Source of the DNA: Mycolicibacterium neoaurum
GTDB lineage: Bacteria; Actinomycetota; Actinomycetes; Mycobacteriales; Mycobacteriaceae
Assembly (NCBI RefSeq): GCF_036946495.1
Contig: NZ_JAQIIX010000002.1
Location: 2,232,001-2,296,000, forward strand
Length of the DNA: 64,000 nucleotides
Direction of reading: 5' to 3'
Positions 50,313 through 58,905 of this stretch are shown here, one piece after another. Numbering within the stretch: position 1 is the first letter of the stretch; every line of letters starts with the position of its first letter. A model generated the notes under the pieces. The model ran no database searches and was not told where the DNA came from. It worked only from the letters and a program-made list of their open reading frames with translations. Position numbers and translations under genes: made by a program.

Positions 50313-51659
50313 ATGACATCCGAGAGCGACAACCGTCGCGCCATCGACTCCGTTCTGGAGAAGCTGGACACCTATGGCCTGGGCCGGCGGCAGTTCGTCA
50401 AGCTGCTGGCCGGCAGCACCGCCGCACTGGCGTCGGCGGGTGCGCTGACCGCGGTCGGGCGCCGCGATGCCGCCCGCGGTGGCGCCGTGGCGTACACCGA
50501 CGGTCAGATCGCGCTGCTCAACTGGTCGTCTACCGGTGATTACCAGGTGCAGTGGGGTAAGGCTTTTCAGGAAGCCGCCACGCAGTTGGGTTACAAGTCA
50601 GTGGTGCTCGACGGCAAAAGTGACGCCGCGGTGCAGTCGAACCAGTTCAACCAGCTGCTCACCCAGAAGACGACGGCGATCTTCGTCGGCCTCAACGACC
50701 CGGGTTCGTTGCCCACATTAGCCCACGACGCCAATGATCGGGGCGTGCTCTTCCAGGCTGCGTGGAACTCACCGGCCTGGTATACGCCGTGGCACAGCGA
50801 TCGTTACGGCGACAAATACAACTCATTCCTGATGCCCGACGAGTACCTCTCGGTGAGCAAGGCCGTGGATGTGCTGGCCAAGCAGATCAACGAGGAGGGC
50901 ACGGTCGTGCGGGTGGGCGGCTACTACCCGTCTATCGACGGTCTTGAGGTGCAGCGCAGGCTCGCTGTGCACCACACGCTGAAGAAGTACCCCAAGATCA
51001 CCTTCGCCGGAGAACTGCACGCCAAGTACGACGCCGACCTCTCACAACGGGCGGCCGCATCATTGCTGGCCCGTTATCCCGACACGGTCGGCATCGTGGC
51101 GGTCAACGACGACGCGGCCACCGGTGTCGTCGCAGGTATCGAGGCGGCAGGCAAGGTACCGGGCAAGGACGTGTTCGTGGTCGGGGCCAACGGTTCGACC
51201 GCCGGTATCGACCGCATCGTGCAGGGCACCCAGCTGGTCACCACCGGCAATGTCCCTGCCTACCCCTCGTTCGTCACGCTGGCCCAGTTCCACGATCGTC
51301 TCAACGGGTGGAAACCCGAAGCGGCCGAGCGCTTCTACGGCTGGCATGCCGAGATCATCACCGCCGAGAACGTCGGTGCATTCAAGGCCCGTTACGTCGA
51401 CGGACCGATCGCGGAGTCCTTCGACGTCCGGTTGCTTTCGCGCACCGAACATCCCACTGATTTCGACCTGCAGTTCGATGGCTACCCGGTGGAGGATCTG
51501 GAGACCATCTGGCCGGGGCTGCCGAAGCCCGAGGGGTTCGAGTACCCCGAGTCGTACCTGAATGCGAAGCGCAACGGCGACTTCGAGCGAATCCGCGCCC
51601 TGTACAAGGACCACTACCGCACGCCGGTGCTGGGTCCGTCGCCTTACAAGAAGGTGTGA
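50313..51659 (+). CDS. Sugar-type ABC transporter substrate-binding protein with Tat signal
   Basis: A 448-residue binding protein. A twin-arginine motif GLGRRQFVKLLAGS precedes a hydrophobic stretch (TAALASAGALTAV), indicating export in folded form. The mature part has the ribose/galactose-type two-lobe fold (IFVGLNDPGSLP, VGIVAVNDDAATGVVAGIEAAG, VVGANGSTAGIDRI). It is larger than typical RbsB proteins. Start is ATG 50313. First of a three-gene importer operon; ligand unknown, but the neighbouring flavoenzymes hint at a non-sugar xenobiotic or metabolite. Confidence 0.88.
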   Translation: MTSESDNRRAIDSVLEKLDTYGLGRRQFVKLLAGSTAALASAGALTAVGRRDAARGGAVAYTDGQIALLNWSSTGDYQVQWGKAFQEAATQLGYKSVVLDGKSDAAVQSNQFNQLLTQKTTAIFVGLNDPGSLPTLAHDANDRGVLFQAAWNSPAWYTPWHSDRYGDKYNSFLMPDEYLSVSKAVDVLAKQINEEGTVVRVGGYYPSIDGLEVQRRLAVHHTLKKYPKITFAGELHAKYDADLSQRAAASLLARYPDTVGIVAVNDDAATGVVAGIEAAGKVPGKDVFVVGANGSTAGIDRIVQGTQLVTTGNVPAYPSFVTLAQFHDRLNGWKPEAAERFYGWHAEIITAENVGAFKARYVDGPIAESFDVRLLSRTEHPTDFDLQFDGYPVEDLETIWPGLPKPEGFEYPESYLNAKRNGDFERIRALYKDHYRTPVLGPSPYKKV

Positions 51660-51660
51660 T

Positions 51661-53241
51661 GTGAGCACTGTGAGCGGCGGGCCGCGCCTACTGGCCCACA
51701 ACATCGTCAAGACCTTCGGCGCGCATCGGGCCCTCAAGGGCGTCGATCTGACCGTCGGCGACGGCGAGGTGGTGGGTCTGATCGGGGAGAACGGTGCGGG
51801 TAAGAGCACCATCCTCAACATCGTGTCCGGGGTGCTGCCCTTCGACTCGGGCACCCTGCAACTCGATGGCCGCGATATCGCGCCGAAGTCATATCAGGAC
51901 GCCAATCGCCTGGGCATCTTCCGGGTCTTCCAGGAGCCGGCGCTGATTGACTCACTTCCGGTGTATCAGAACGTCTTCTTCGGCTGGGAGCAGTTGTTCC
52001 GGACCCGGCTCGGTGGGCTGGATCACCGCGCGTTGCGCAGGGCCGCCGATGACGCGCTGAGCAAGGCCGATGTCGACGGGGTGGACGTGGATGCCCCGAC
52101 GGGATCGCTGACCCCGGGGCAGAAGCAGAGCCTGGACATAGCACGGGTGACCGCGCTGGCCGATCTGCTCGAGGTGGCGCGGCCGGTGGTGCTCTTCGAC
52201 GAGCCGACCACCGCACTCGATTCCGCGCACGAGGACAACTTCCTGCTGCTGCTGAAGCGTCTGCGCGGTGTCGCCGCCGTGGTCTTCGTATCACACCGGT
52301 TGCAAGAGATCGTCGAGTCGACTGATCGGATAACGGTTTTCAAGGACGGCGAATCGGTGGCCGACCGCCCCACCGCGGGCGTCGACGAAAGCGAACTGCA
52401 CCGGTTGATGGTCGGCCGGTCGCGGACCGAGAATTACTACCGGGAGAACCTGCAGCGCGGTATCGCCCAGGACGCCCCACCCCGCTTGGTCGTGGAGGGC
52501 GTGGCGGGCGCCGGGGTACTGCGTGATGCGACCCTGCAGGTCGCCGCCGGCGAGATCATCGGGCTGGCCGGTACCGAGGGCTCGGGTAAGCGAGTGCTGG
52601 GTGAGATCATCGCCGGAGTGGTCCGGCCGACGGCGGGAAGGATTTTGGTCGGCGGCAAGACGGTGGCCGGGAGCATCGGCGATCATGTCCGGGCCGGCAT
52701 CGCCTATGTCCCGCCGGATCGTTCCGAGAAGGGCTTGGTGACCTCGTCGTCGATCGTGGACAACATCCAATTGGCCTCGCTGCACGATCATTTCGCGACC
52801 AAGCGGATCGGATTGTGGGCCGTCGGGCGCGCGCGCAAGGTTGCCGAGAAGTATGTCGGCGAGCTGGGCATCGTTGCGCGGGGCATCGATGCACCGGTGT
52901 CCTCACTCTCCGGCGGAAATGCCCAGAAGGTGCTGATCGCCAAGTGGCTGCTGCGCAAACCGGATGTGCTGGTTCTCGACGAACCGACTCAGGGCGTCGA
53001 CACCGGTGCCCGTGAGGGGATCTATGACCTGCTGCGACAGGTGGCTGCCAACGGCACCACGGTGGTCCTGGTCAGCGACGACCTACCCGAACTGATCGGC
53101 CTGTCCAACCGGATCGCCGTGGTGACCGAGGGGCGCGTGGTGGCAGTCGTCGACGCGCAGGCGGGCAACAAACCCACTGAACACGATCTTGTCGCGTTGA
53201 TGATCCCCGGCTCGACCCAAGTACCTACCACCATTGGATGA
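51661..53241 (+). CDS. Tandem-ATPase sugar-type ABC transporter ATP-binding protein
   Basis: A 526-residue RbsA/MglA-type ATPase with two nucleotide-binding domains. Domain 1 has Walker A GENGAGKST and Walker B VVLFDEPTTALD, but a degenerate signature LTPGQKQSLDIA. Domain 2 has a degenerate Walker A GTEGSGKRV and an intact signature LSGGNAQKVLIAKWL with Walker B VLVLDEPTQGVD, so one composite site may be hydrolytic, as in the family. Start GTG 51661 is one base after the binding-protein stop; GTG 51670 is an alternative. Confidence 0.92.
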   Translation: MSTVSGGPRLLAHNIVKTFGAHRALKGVDLTVGDGEVVGLIGENGAGKSTILNIVSGVLPFDSGTLQLDGRDIAPKSYQDANRLGIFRVFQEPALIDSLPVYQNVFFGWEQLFRTRLGGLDHRALRRAADDALSKADVDGVDVDAPTGSLTPGQKQSLDIARVTALADLLEVARPVVLFDEPTTALDSAHEDNFLLLLKRLRGVAAVVFVSHRLQEIVESTDRITVFKDGESVADRPTAGVDESELHRLMVGRSRTENYYRENLQRGIAQDAPPRLVVEGVAGAGVLRDATLQVAAGEIIGLAGTEGSGKRVLGEIIAGVVRPTAGRILVGGKTVAGSIGDHVRAGIAYVPPDRSEKGLVTSSSIVDNIQLASLHDHFATKRIGLWAVGRARKVAEKYVGELGIVARGIDAPVSSLSGGNAQKVLIAKWLLRKPDVLVLDEPTQGVDTGAREGIYDLLRQVAANGTTVVLVSDDLPELIGLSNRIAVVTEGRVVAVVDAQAGNKPTEHDLVALMIPGSTQVPTTIG

Positions 53242-53245
53242 GAAA

Positions 53246-54265
53246 ATGACCACCGAATTGACCCGCGCCGCAATCACACCCGATGTCACCACGGAACGCG
53301 AGTCGGCCGGCTCACCGCCGAGCCGGCTCAACATCGTGCGCGACGTGCTTCCCTTGGCGGCCCTGCTGGCGTTGGTGGTGTTCTTCTCGCTGCGTGCCGA
53401 GGCGTTCCTGTCGGCGGCGAACCTGACCCTGATCAGTGGGCAGGCCGGGATCCTGCTGTTGGCCTCGCTCGGTGCCACCCTGGTGATCGTCGCAGGCAGC
53501 GTCGACTTGTCCGTCGGCTCGATCGCCCTCCTCACCGGCGCCGTCATCGCCTCACTGATCAACAGCGGATTCGGCAACCCGATCGTGGTGCTGCTCATCG
53601 CGATCGTCGTCGGTGCCGCGATCGGACTGATCAACGGCGTCGTATTCGCATACGGTCGGGTGCCGTCCTTCATCGCGACCCTGGGCACGTTGTCGTTGTT
53701 CGCCGGTATCGGGTTGACGGTGTTACAGGGCAGCACGATCAACTTCACCAACGAAGCGGTCCGCAACCTGGCGATCGGCCAGTTCGTCCCGAACATCCAG
53801 AACGCCGCGCTGATCGCGCTGCTGACCCTTGCGGTGGTGTGGTTCCTGGCCCGCCGGACGCGATTCGGACTCTACGTCTACGCGATCGGCGGAAACGAAC
53901 GCGTGGTGGAGCTGGCGGGCGTACGCACCGCGCGCGTCAAGGTGCTCATCCTGGTGCTCTCCGGGATCACCGCGGGGTTGGCCGGGCTACTGCTTACCGC
54001 ACAGCTGGGGGCGGCGGGGCCGACACTCGGTTCGACGATCCTGCTGGATTCGATCGCCGCCATCGTCATCGGCGGCACCGCGCTCTCCGGTGGCGTCGGC
54101 GGTGTCGGTCGCACGGTCCTCGGTGTGCTGATCCTCACCGTTCTGTCCAACGGGCTCAACCAGATCGGAGCGGCCGACTACACCCAGACCATCATCAAGG
54201 GTCTGGTCATCATCGTCGCCGCGGTCTTCACGATGGCCTCCCAGCGCAAACTGATCGTCAAGTAG
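53246..54265 (+). CDS. Sugar-type ABC transporter permease
   Basis: A 339-residue RbsC-like permease with eight or more transmembrane helices. ATLVIVAGSVDLSVGSIALLTGAV is the family hallmark, GTLSLFAGIGLTVLQG and AIVIGGTALSGGVGGVGRTVLGVLIL follow. Start ATG 53246 lies 4 bp after the ATPase stop. With the two upstream genes it makes a complete importer; there is only one permease, so a homodimer is expected. Confidence 0.92.
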   Translation: MTTELTRAAITPDVTTERESAGSPPSRLNIVRDVLPLAALLALVVFFSLRAEAFLSAANLTLISGQAGILLLASLGATLVIVAGSVDLSVGSIALLTGAVIASLINSGFGNPIVVLLIAIVVGAAIGLINGVVFAYGRVPSFIATLGTLSLFAGIGLTVLQGSTINFTNEAVRNLAIGQFVPNIQNAALIALLTLAVVWFLARRTRFGLYVYAIGGNERVVELAGVRTARVKVLILVLSGITAGLAGLLLTAQLGAAGPTLGSTILLDSIAAIVIGGTALSGGVGGVGRTVLGVLILTVLSNGLNQIGAADYTQTIIKGLVIIVAAVFTMASQRKLIVK

Positions 54266-54287
54266 TCCGGCGCACTAGAATCGAGGC

Positions 54288-54746
54288 ATGGCCCGTAACT
54301 ATGCGACCGCTGACACGGTCACCCGCGACGAGTTGCTCGCCTTCGTCCGACCCCGCCACCAGATGGTACTGACCACGTTCCGTACCGACGGCTCGGTGCA
54401 GAGCTCACCGGTCACCGGTGGTGTCGACGAGCAGGGGCGGATCGTGATCGCGAGCTATCCGCAACGAGCCAAATCGCGCAATATAAGCCGTGATCCGCGA
54501 GCCAGCGTGACCGTGTTGTCCGAAGAGTTCCACGGGCCATACGTGCAGATCGACGGTGATGCCGAGTGCATCGACCTGCCGGACGCCGTCGAACCGTTGG
54601 TCGACTACTTCCGTGCCGTCGCCGGTGAGCATCCGGACTGGGACGAATACCGGCAGGCGATGGTGGACCAGGGCAAATGCCTCTTGCGGATCACGCCTCG
54701 ACGGTGGGGTCCGGTTGCCACCGGGGGATTCCCGCCGCCGAGCTGA
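54288..54746 (+). CDS. PPOX-class F420-dependent oxidoreductase
   Basis: A 152-residue split-barrel flavin/deazaflavin protein. HQMVLTTFRTDGSVQSSPV and ASYPQRAKSRNISRDPRASVTVLS are the cofactor-binding blocks of the actinobacterial F420-dependent group; GPYVQIDGDAECID follows. Start ATG 54288, 22 bp after the permease, so it may be in that transcript. Substrate unknown. Convergent with the thioesterase gene, gap 6 bp. Confidence 0.88.
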   Translation: MARNYATADTVTRDELLAFVRPRHQMVLTTFRTDGSVQSSPVTGGVDEQGRIVIASYPQRAKSRNISRDPRASVTVLSEEFHGPYVQIDGDAECIDLPDAVEPLVDYFRAVAGEHPDWDEYRQAMVDQGKCLLRITPRRWGPVATGGFPPPS

Positions 54747-54752
54747 CCGCGG

Positions 54753-55553
54753 TCACCTCCGGCCGGCCGGGTCGAACCCGGAACTGGCGATCGCCGTCGA
54801 CAATCCGATGCCGATCTGTCCGAGATGATCGAACAGTGCCGTCGACCCGGTGGCGATACCGTCCGCGGTACTGTGGGTCTGCACGGCGAGGCCGATGTAC
54901 GGGCCGTCGGGTAGCCGACTCAGCGTCAGCGTGTAGTCGGCGTTGATGAATGCCAGCCCGGCAGTGCTGAAGTTGGCCATCGAGCTGGTGATGTCGACCG
55001 CCATGGCCGCACGCACGAACGCCGTCATCGACTCGCCCTGCACCAATTCCCGGAACTCGCGCACCCAGGCTTGGCGCGGTCCGTCGTGCTGCCACGGAAA
55101 GTCGGCATCATCGGGGGATCCGTAAGCCCGGATGAACATCGGCATGTTCTCGCCGATGGCATCGGGTTCGTCCGGTATCGGCGGTAGTTTCACCGGTGCG
55201 CTCCAGAACCGGCCGGGCGGTTGAACGCTGCGCCGCAGGAACAGTGCGGAGGCCCGGGCGACCACGTCGCCGCCCTGGGTCATGGTGGCGTCCACCGAAC
55301 ACATCCGCCGACCGGTCCGCAGCACCGAAGCGTTCGTACGCACCGGTTCGGTGGCCACCCGTCGCAGGATGTCGACCGTCAGCCTGGCCGGATGCAGATC
55401 GGGGTCGGCGACCTGCTCCTCGATGGCCCGGGCCAGCAGGCCACCGATGACCTGTCCGCCAAGGGTGGGGCCCCAGCCGCCGTGGGCGACCGCATTGGGA
55501 ACCAAATCGTCCCCATGGCGCGTCGTGAACGGTCTCGCAGCGGTGTCTGCCAT
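54753..55553 (-). CDS. Acyl-CoA thioesterase family protein (double hotdog)
   Basis: A 266-residue TesB-like thioesterase. HGGWGPTLGGQVIGGLLARAIEEQ is the first hotdog helix, RLTVDILRRVATEPV the central strand, and AFINADYTLTLSRLPDGPYIGLAV the second hotdog. It hydrolyses acyl-CoA thioesters; chain length not predictable. Start ATG 55553 lies 9 bp after the glycosyltransferase stop, making it the last gene of the nitrilase-cluster operon here. It is not a standard Nit1C member, so its inclusion may be lineage-specific. Confidence 0.85.
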   Translation of the reverse strand: MADTAARPFTTRHGDDLVPNAVAHGGWGPTLGGQVIGGLLARAIEEQVADPDLHPARLTVDILRRVATEPVRTNASVLRTGRRMCSVDATMTQGGDVVARASALFLRRSVQPPGRFWSAPVKLPPIPDEPDAIGENMPMFIRAYGSPDDADFPWQHDGPRQAWVREFRELVQGESMTAFVRAAMAVDITSSMANFSTAGLAFINADYTLTLSRLPDGPYIGLAVQTHSTADGIATGSTALFDHLGQIGIGLSTAIASSGFDPAGRR

Positions 55554-55562
55554 CCCGGCATA

Positions 55563-56642
55563 TTACAAAATATGATGATGGTGTAATGCGGAAAGCTGCT
55601 TCTCGTAGAACGACAAGTGAGCTCGGGCCGCACTGTCCCAGTTCAGCGACAGGGCCAGCGCACGACCGGGACCGGGGTCGCCTGGATCGGCGAGTGCCGC
55701 CGAGATCTCGGCCGCGAATCCGCGCACATCGGAGGCAAACCGAGCAGTGGAGCCGAATACCTCGCGAAGGACCGGCAGATCGCGGGTGACGACCGGCCGA
55801 CCGGCCGCCAGTGCCTCCAGTGCGGCCAAGCCGAAGCCCTCCTTGGTGGACGGAAAAGCGAACACCTCGCAACCCGCCACCAAGCCAGGCAGCTGGTCAT
55901 CGGCGATGGCCCCGAGGATGATCGGATCGATTCCCAGCGCGGCGCTTCGTGATTCGAAGGATTGGCGATAGTCGCGGTAGTCGAACAACGTCTCGCCCCC
56001 CGCGATTACCAGCGACAGTGCCGGATGCCGGCTGCGCACCAGCGCATAGGCCTCCAGCAGGTCGAGGGTCCCCTTGCGAGGTTCGATGCCACCCACGGTC
56101 AGTAGGTAGGGGCGCAACTGATCGAATCCGGGCTCGGCGTCGATGAATCGTTGTGCTGCAACGCCGTTCGGAATCACTGTCGGATCCAGACCCCAGCCCT
56201 TCCGCACTTCGGCGGCAACGGCGGAGGACACGCAGATCCGTGCGTACGGCGCGGTGATCGCCTTCTCATGGCACTCGGCAAGGATCGGCGTGGTGAACTC
56301 GTCCAGATGGTGGATGGTGCGGATGCAGTGCCCTACGGCATTGGCGCTGATGCAGTCCTGGGCGTGCACGATCTCATAGCTGCCGGGGGTGAATTCACGT
56401 CGCAAGGTGTCGATCGATCGCACGATGCGGTCGGTGACGGTATCGCCGGGGAGGTCGACGAACTCGACCAGTCGTAACGTGACCGCCGGATCCAGGGGCC
56501 GGAAGAATCCTCGGTCGCCGGCGCGCGCCAATGACCAGACCGTGACGTCGGCGCCGGCTCGTGCCAGCGCCTCGGCGAGATTGAGGGTGTGCACCACGCC
56601 GCCGCGCGGTTTGGTCGAGTAGGTGAGCAGGGCGATCCGCAT
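55563..56642 (-). CDS. MSMEG_0565-family GT4 glycosyltransferase
   Basis: A 359-residue GT-B fold transferase. The N-terminus MRIALLTYSTKPRGGVVHTLNLAEAL is typical of the MSMEG_0565 family, GGIEPRKGTLDLLEAY begins the donor domain and FPSTKEGFGLAALEALAAGRPVV is the GT4 sugar-nucleotide (E-x7-E) motif. Donor and acceptor unknown. Genes of this family occur with the nitrilase cluster, implying a glycosylated product. Start ATG 56642 is 1 bp after the stop of the nitrilase-like gene. An AT-rich dyad (CATATTACAAAATATG) covers its stop codon. Confidence 0.9.
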   Translation of the reverse strand: MRIALLTYSTKPRGGVVHTLNLAEALARAGADVTVWSLARAGDRGFFRPLDPAVTLRLVEFVDLPGDTVTDRIVRSIDTLRREFTPGSYEIVHAQDCISANAVGHCIRTIHHLDEFTTPILAECHEKAITAPYARICVSSAVAAEVRKGWGLDPTVIPNGVAAQRFIDAEPGFDQLRPYLLTVGGIEPRKGTLDLLEAYALVRSRHPALSLVIAGGETLFDYRDYRQSFESRSAALGIDPIILGAIADDQLPGLVAGCEVFAFPSTKEGFGLAALEALAAGRPVVTRDLPVLREVFGSTARFASDVRGFAAEISAALADPGDPGPGRALALSLNWDSAARAHLSFYEKQLSALHHHHIL

Positions 56643-56643
56643 G

Positions 56644-57480
56644 TCACCTCCGCACCCGGTAGATGTCACTGCGCAATTCCGCGAGGTGATTCAATACCTT
56701 TCTCGCCCTGGCAATCTCGGTCTCGACATCGACATTCGCGGCGGCCAACCCACCCTTTGACCTGGTGGTGCACAGAATGTCGCCGCCCGGACCGACGATC
56801 TTGGCCTGGCCGAGAAACCGCAGATTCCCCATCACCCCGGTTTGGTTCGAGGACACCAGCACCACTTGGTTCTCGGCGGCGCGCGCGCAGTCATAAAGGT
56901 CGAACAGGCGCGACTGGCGGTCCGCGGGCAGCCGGGAGGCACGGTCGGTGATGCTCGCCGGCCATGCCGACAACGCGGCGATGATCTGCGCCCCGTCGAG
57001 CGCCAGGGTTCGGGCGGCCTCCGGAAAGGTCTTGTCGTAGTCGATGAGCATCCCGACCCGGCCGACGGGGGTGTCGAAGCTGTCGAATCGATCACCGGCC
57101 AGATAGGTCAGCGACTCACCGGCAGGCTGGTGCACCTTGCGGTAGCGACCGAGGACACCGTCACCGGAAACGCAGACGGCTGCGTTGTAGCGGCTGCCGC
57201 CGGCAGCCTCCTCGGCATAACCGACGCATACGGTCATCGGACCCGCCGCGGCGATCACGGCTGCAATCTCGGGGCCGTCGGGATCCAGAGCGGGTGGCGG
57301 GTCATCGGGGTCGGGGGCAGAGAAGTCACCGATGTAACCGCCGAGGCAGGCGTCCGGCAGGACCAGCATGTCCACTCCGTCGCGGGCGGCGGACTCGATG
57401 ATGCCCACGACCTTGGATACGCCGCGATCGAGATCACGCCCGAAGTGTGCGGCGACCGCGCCGAGGGTGACCGGTGCCAT
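56644..57480 (-). CDS. MSMEG_0566-family nitrilase-like protein lacking catalytic Glu and Cys
   Basis: A 278-residue nitrilase-superfamily fold protein. Compared with the active paralogue in this operon (61527-62432), the catalytic glutamate of VLPEAAIGGY is Asp in VLPDACLGGY, and the nucleophilic cysteine of LQICYDKAFPEAAR is Asp in MLIDYDKTFPEAAR; the lysine motif RKVHQP is kept. It therefore cannot use thiol chemistry and may be a structural partner, a binding subunit or a different enzyme. Start ATG 57480. Packed between the glycosyltransferase and the GNAT-AIRS gene. Confidence 0.9.
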   Translation of the reverse strand: MAPVTLGAVAAHFGRDLDRGVSKVVGIIESAARDGVDMLVLPDACLGGYIGDFSAPDPDDPPPALDPDGPEIAAVIAAAGPMTVCVGYAEEAAGGSRYNAAVCVSGDGVLGRYRKVHQPAGESLTYLAGDRFDSFDTPVGRVGMLIDYDKTFPEAARTLALDGAQIIAALSAWPASITDRASRLPADRQSRLFDLYDCARAAENQVVLVSSNQTGVMGNLRFLGQAKIVGPGGDILCTTRSKGGLAAANVDVETEIARARKVLNHLAELRSDIYRVRR

Positions 57481-57489
57481 GCGCTCTCC

Positions 57490-58905
57490 TCAGGCCGGGC
57501 CGAGTCCGGTGACCGGCGACGACAGTGCGGTCGTGGTGACCCCGTCGGGCCAGCGTAGGCGCACGCCTGCGGTTGCGGTCAACCGTCCGCAGTCGGCGGC
57601 CGCGACACCGTGGGGAAGTGGCACCGGCTGGGCATATCCGGCGGTCAGCATGGCGTAACCCGGGAAGCAGGTCAGCCAGGCCGCGAGGTCGGCGGTCTGC
57701 GGCCGGGGCACGGCGGATACCTCCAGCTCGGCGCCGGTGCCGCTCGCCTCGGCGAGCATGCCCAGGGTGCCGACCACTCCGGCCATGCTGACGTCCTTCG
57801 CGGCGCGGGGGCGCATACCGGCAACAATCGCCGACAGCGCAGTGAGGTCCGCGCCGGACCGGGTGCTGCTCGAATCCCACTGCTTACCGGTGTAGCCGGT
57901 CCGCCAGCCGCCGGTCAGGTCGGCGGTCAGCCGCACGCGGTCGCCGACGCGCCCGCCGCCGGCGGGTACCGCATCACTCGTCCGGCCGAGTGCGGTGACG
58001 GACAGGGCGGCGGGGACACCGAGTTGGGTGTGCCCACCGAGAACCGGGACATCCCATGCAACCGATGCGGCCGCGATACCACCGATCACACGCTGCACGG
58101 TCTGCCGCGTGGGAGCCGCCACCGCGTCGAGCAATCCGGTGGGAACGGCGCCCATAGCGGTCAGATCGTTGATGTTGACCAGCACCGAGCACCAACCGGC
58201 CCACTCCGGATCGCGTTCGACCATCGACGGGATGATGGCATCGCATGCGGCGACCAGGTCCGTGCCGGGTACCGGCGCACCGTCGTCGCCGATGTACCCG
58301 TCGGCTCCTAGTCCGCCCGGCACAGCGCGTAGGGGGGCCAGCGAACGACCCAGAAAAGACTTCGTTGCGGCCGCGAGTGCGCCGAAAGGGTCGATGGGGT
58401 AACGCATCCGGGTGTGTGGCCGGTCGCCGACCTGATCGTCACCCAGACGTTCCCACCCCATGGCGGCGAAGACGGCCTCGTACCGGGCCTGCACACAGGC
58501 TTCGAATCGCAACACTCCGACCGATTCGGCGTAGGCGCAGGCGGCTCGGATCAATGCCGGTCCGATGCCCGCCGAACGGGCCTTCGGTGCGGTCACCAGG
58601 CGACTACCGGTCCACCATCCGAGGTCGTGGGACCCGACCGGTGCCAACCGCACACCGCCGAGGATTTCGCCGTCGGCGGCGACTGCAACCAGCACGACGG
58701 TGCGCGGGTCGTCGTCCATGTCGTCGGAGTCCGATCCTGCGAACAAGTGCTGGACACCGACGAACTCGATGCGGCGCAGGGTGCGGTAGGAGCGGATATC
58801 CGCTCCATCGCCTCGACGGATGAGAAACGGCGCGCGCGGCCGTGTCCCGGCCAGGATCGACAGGTCTGCCGGCGACGTCGAGGTGCTGTGGTCGAAGGGG
58901 ATCAT
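57490..58905 (-). CDS. GNAT acetyltransferase fused to AIR-synthase-like domain (MSMEG_0567/Sll0787 family)
   Basis: A 471-residue fusion. Residues ~20-165 are a GNAT domain with acetyl-CoA loop APKARSAGIGPALIRAACAYAE; residues ~180-460 are a PurM/AIR-synthase-like ATP-binding domain (IGDDGAPVPG, VNINDLTAMGAVPTGLLDAVA, VLGGHTQLGVP, KDVSMAGVVGTLGMLAEAS). PurM-type enzymes activate carbonyl or carboxamide groups with ATP. Start ATG 58905 overlaps the stop of the radical SAM gene (TGATG). The fusion is a hallmark of the nitrilase cluster; the reaction is unknown. Confidence 0.9.
   Translation of the reverse strand: MIPFDHSTSTSPADLSILAGTRPRAPFLIRRGDGADIRSYRTLRRIEFVGVQHLFAGSDSDDMDDDPRTVVLVAVAADGEILGGVRLAPVGSHDLGWWTGSRLVTAPKARSAGIGPALIRAACAYAESVGVLRFEACVQARYEAVFAAMGWERLGDDQVGDRPHTRMRYPIDPFGALAAATKSFLGRSLAPLRAVPGGLGADGYIGDDGAPVPGTDLVAACDAIIPSMVERDPEWAGWCSVLVNINDLTAMGAVPTGLLDAVAAPTRQTVQRVIGGIAAASVAWDVPVLGGHTQLGVPAALSVTALGRTSDAVPAGGGRVGDRVRLTADLTGGWRTGYTGKQWDSSSTRSGADLTALSAIVAGMRPRAAKDVSMAGVVGTLGMLAEASGTGAELEVSAVPRPQTADLAAWLTCFPGYAMLTAGYAQPVPLPHGVAAADCGRLTATAGVRLRWPDGVTTTALSSPVTGLGPA

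Noticed and set aside
55559..55574. AT-rich palindrome CATATTACAAAATATG as operator for the thioesterase gene
   Set aside because: It overlaps the glycosyltransferase stop codon within a tight operon; arms are only 6 bp and no promoter elements accompany it.
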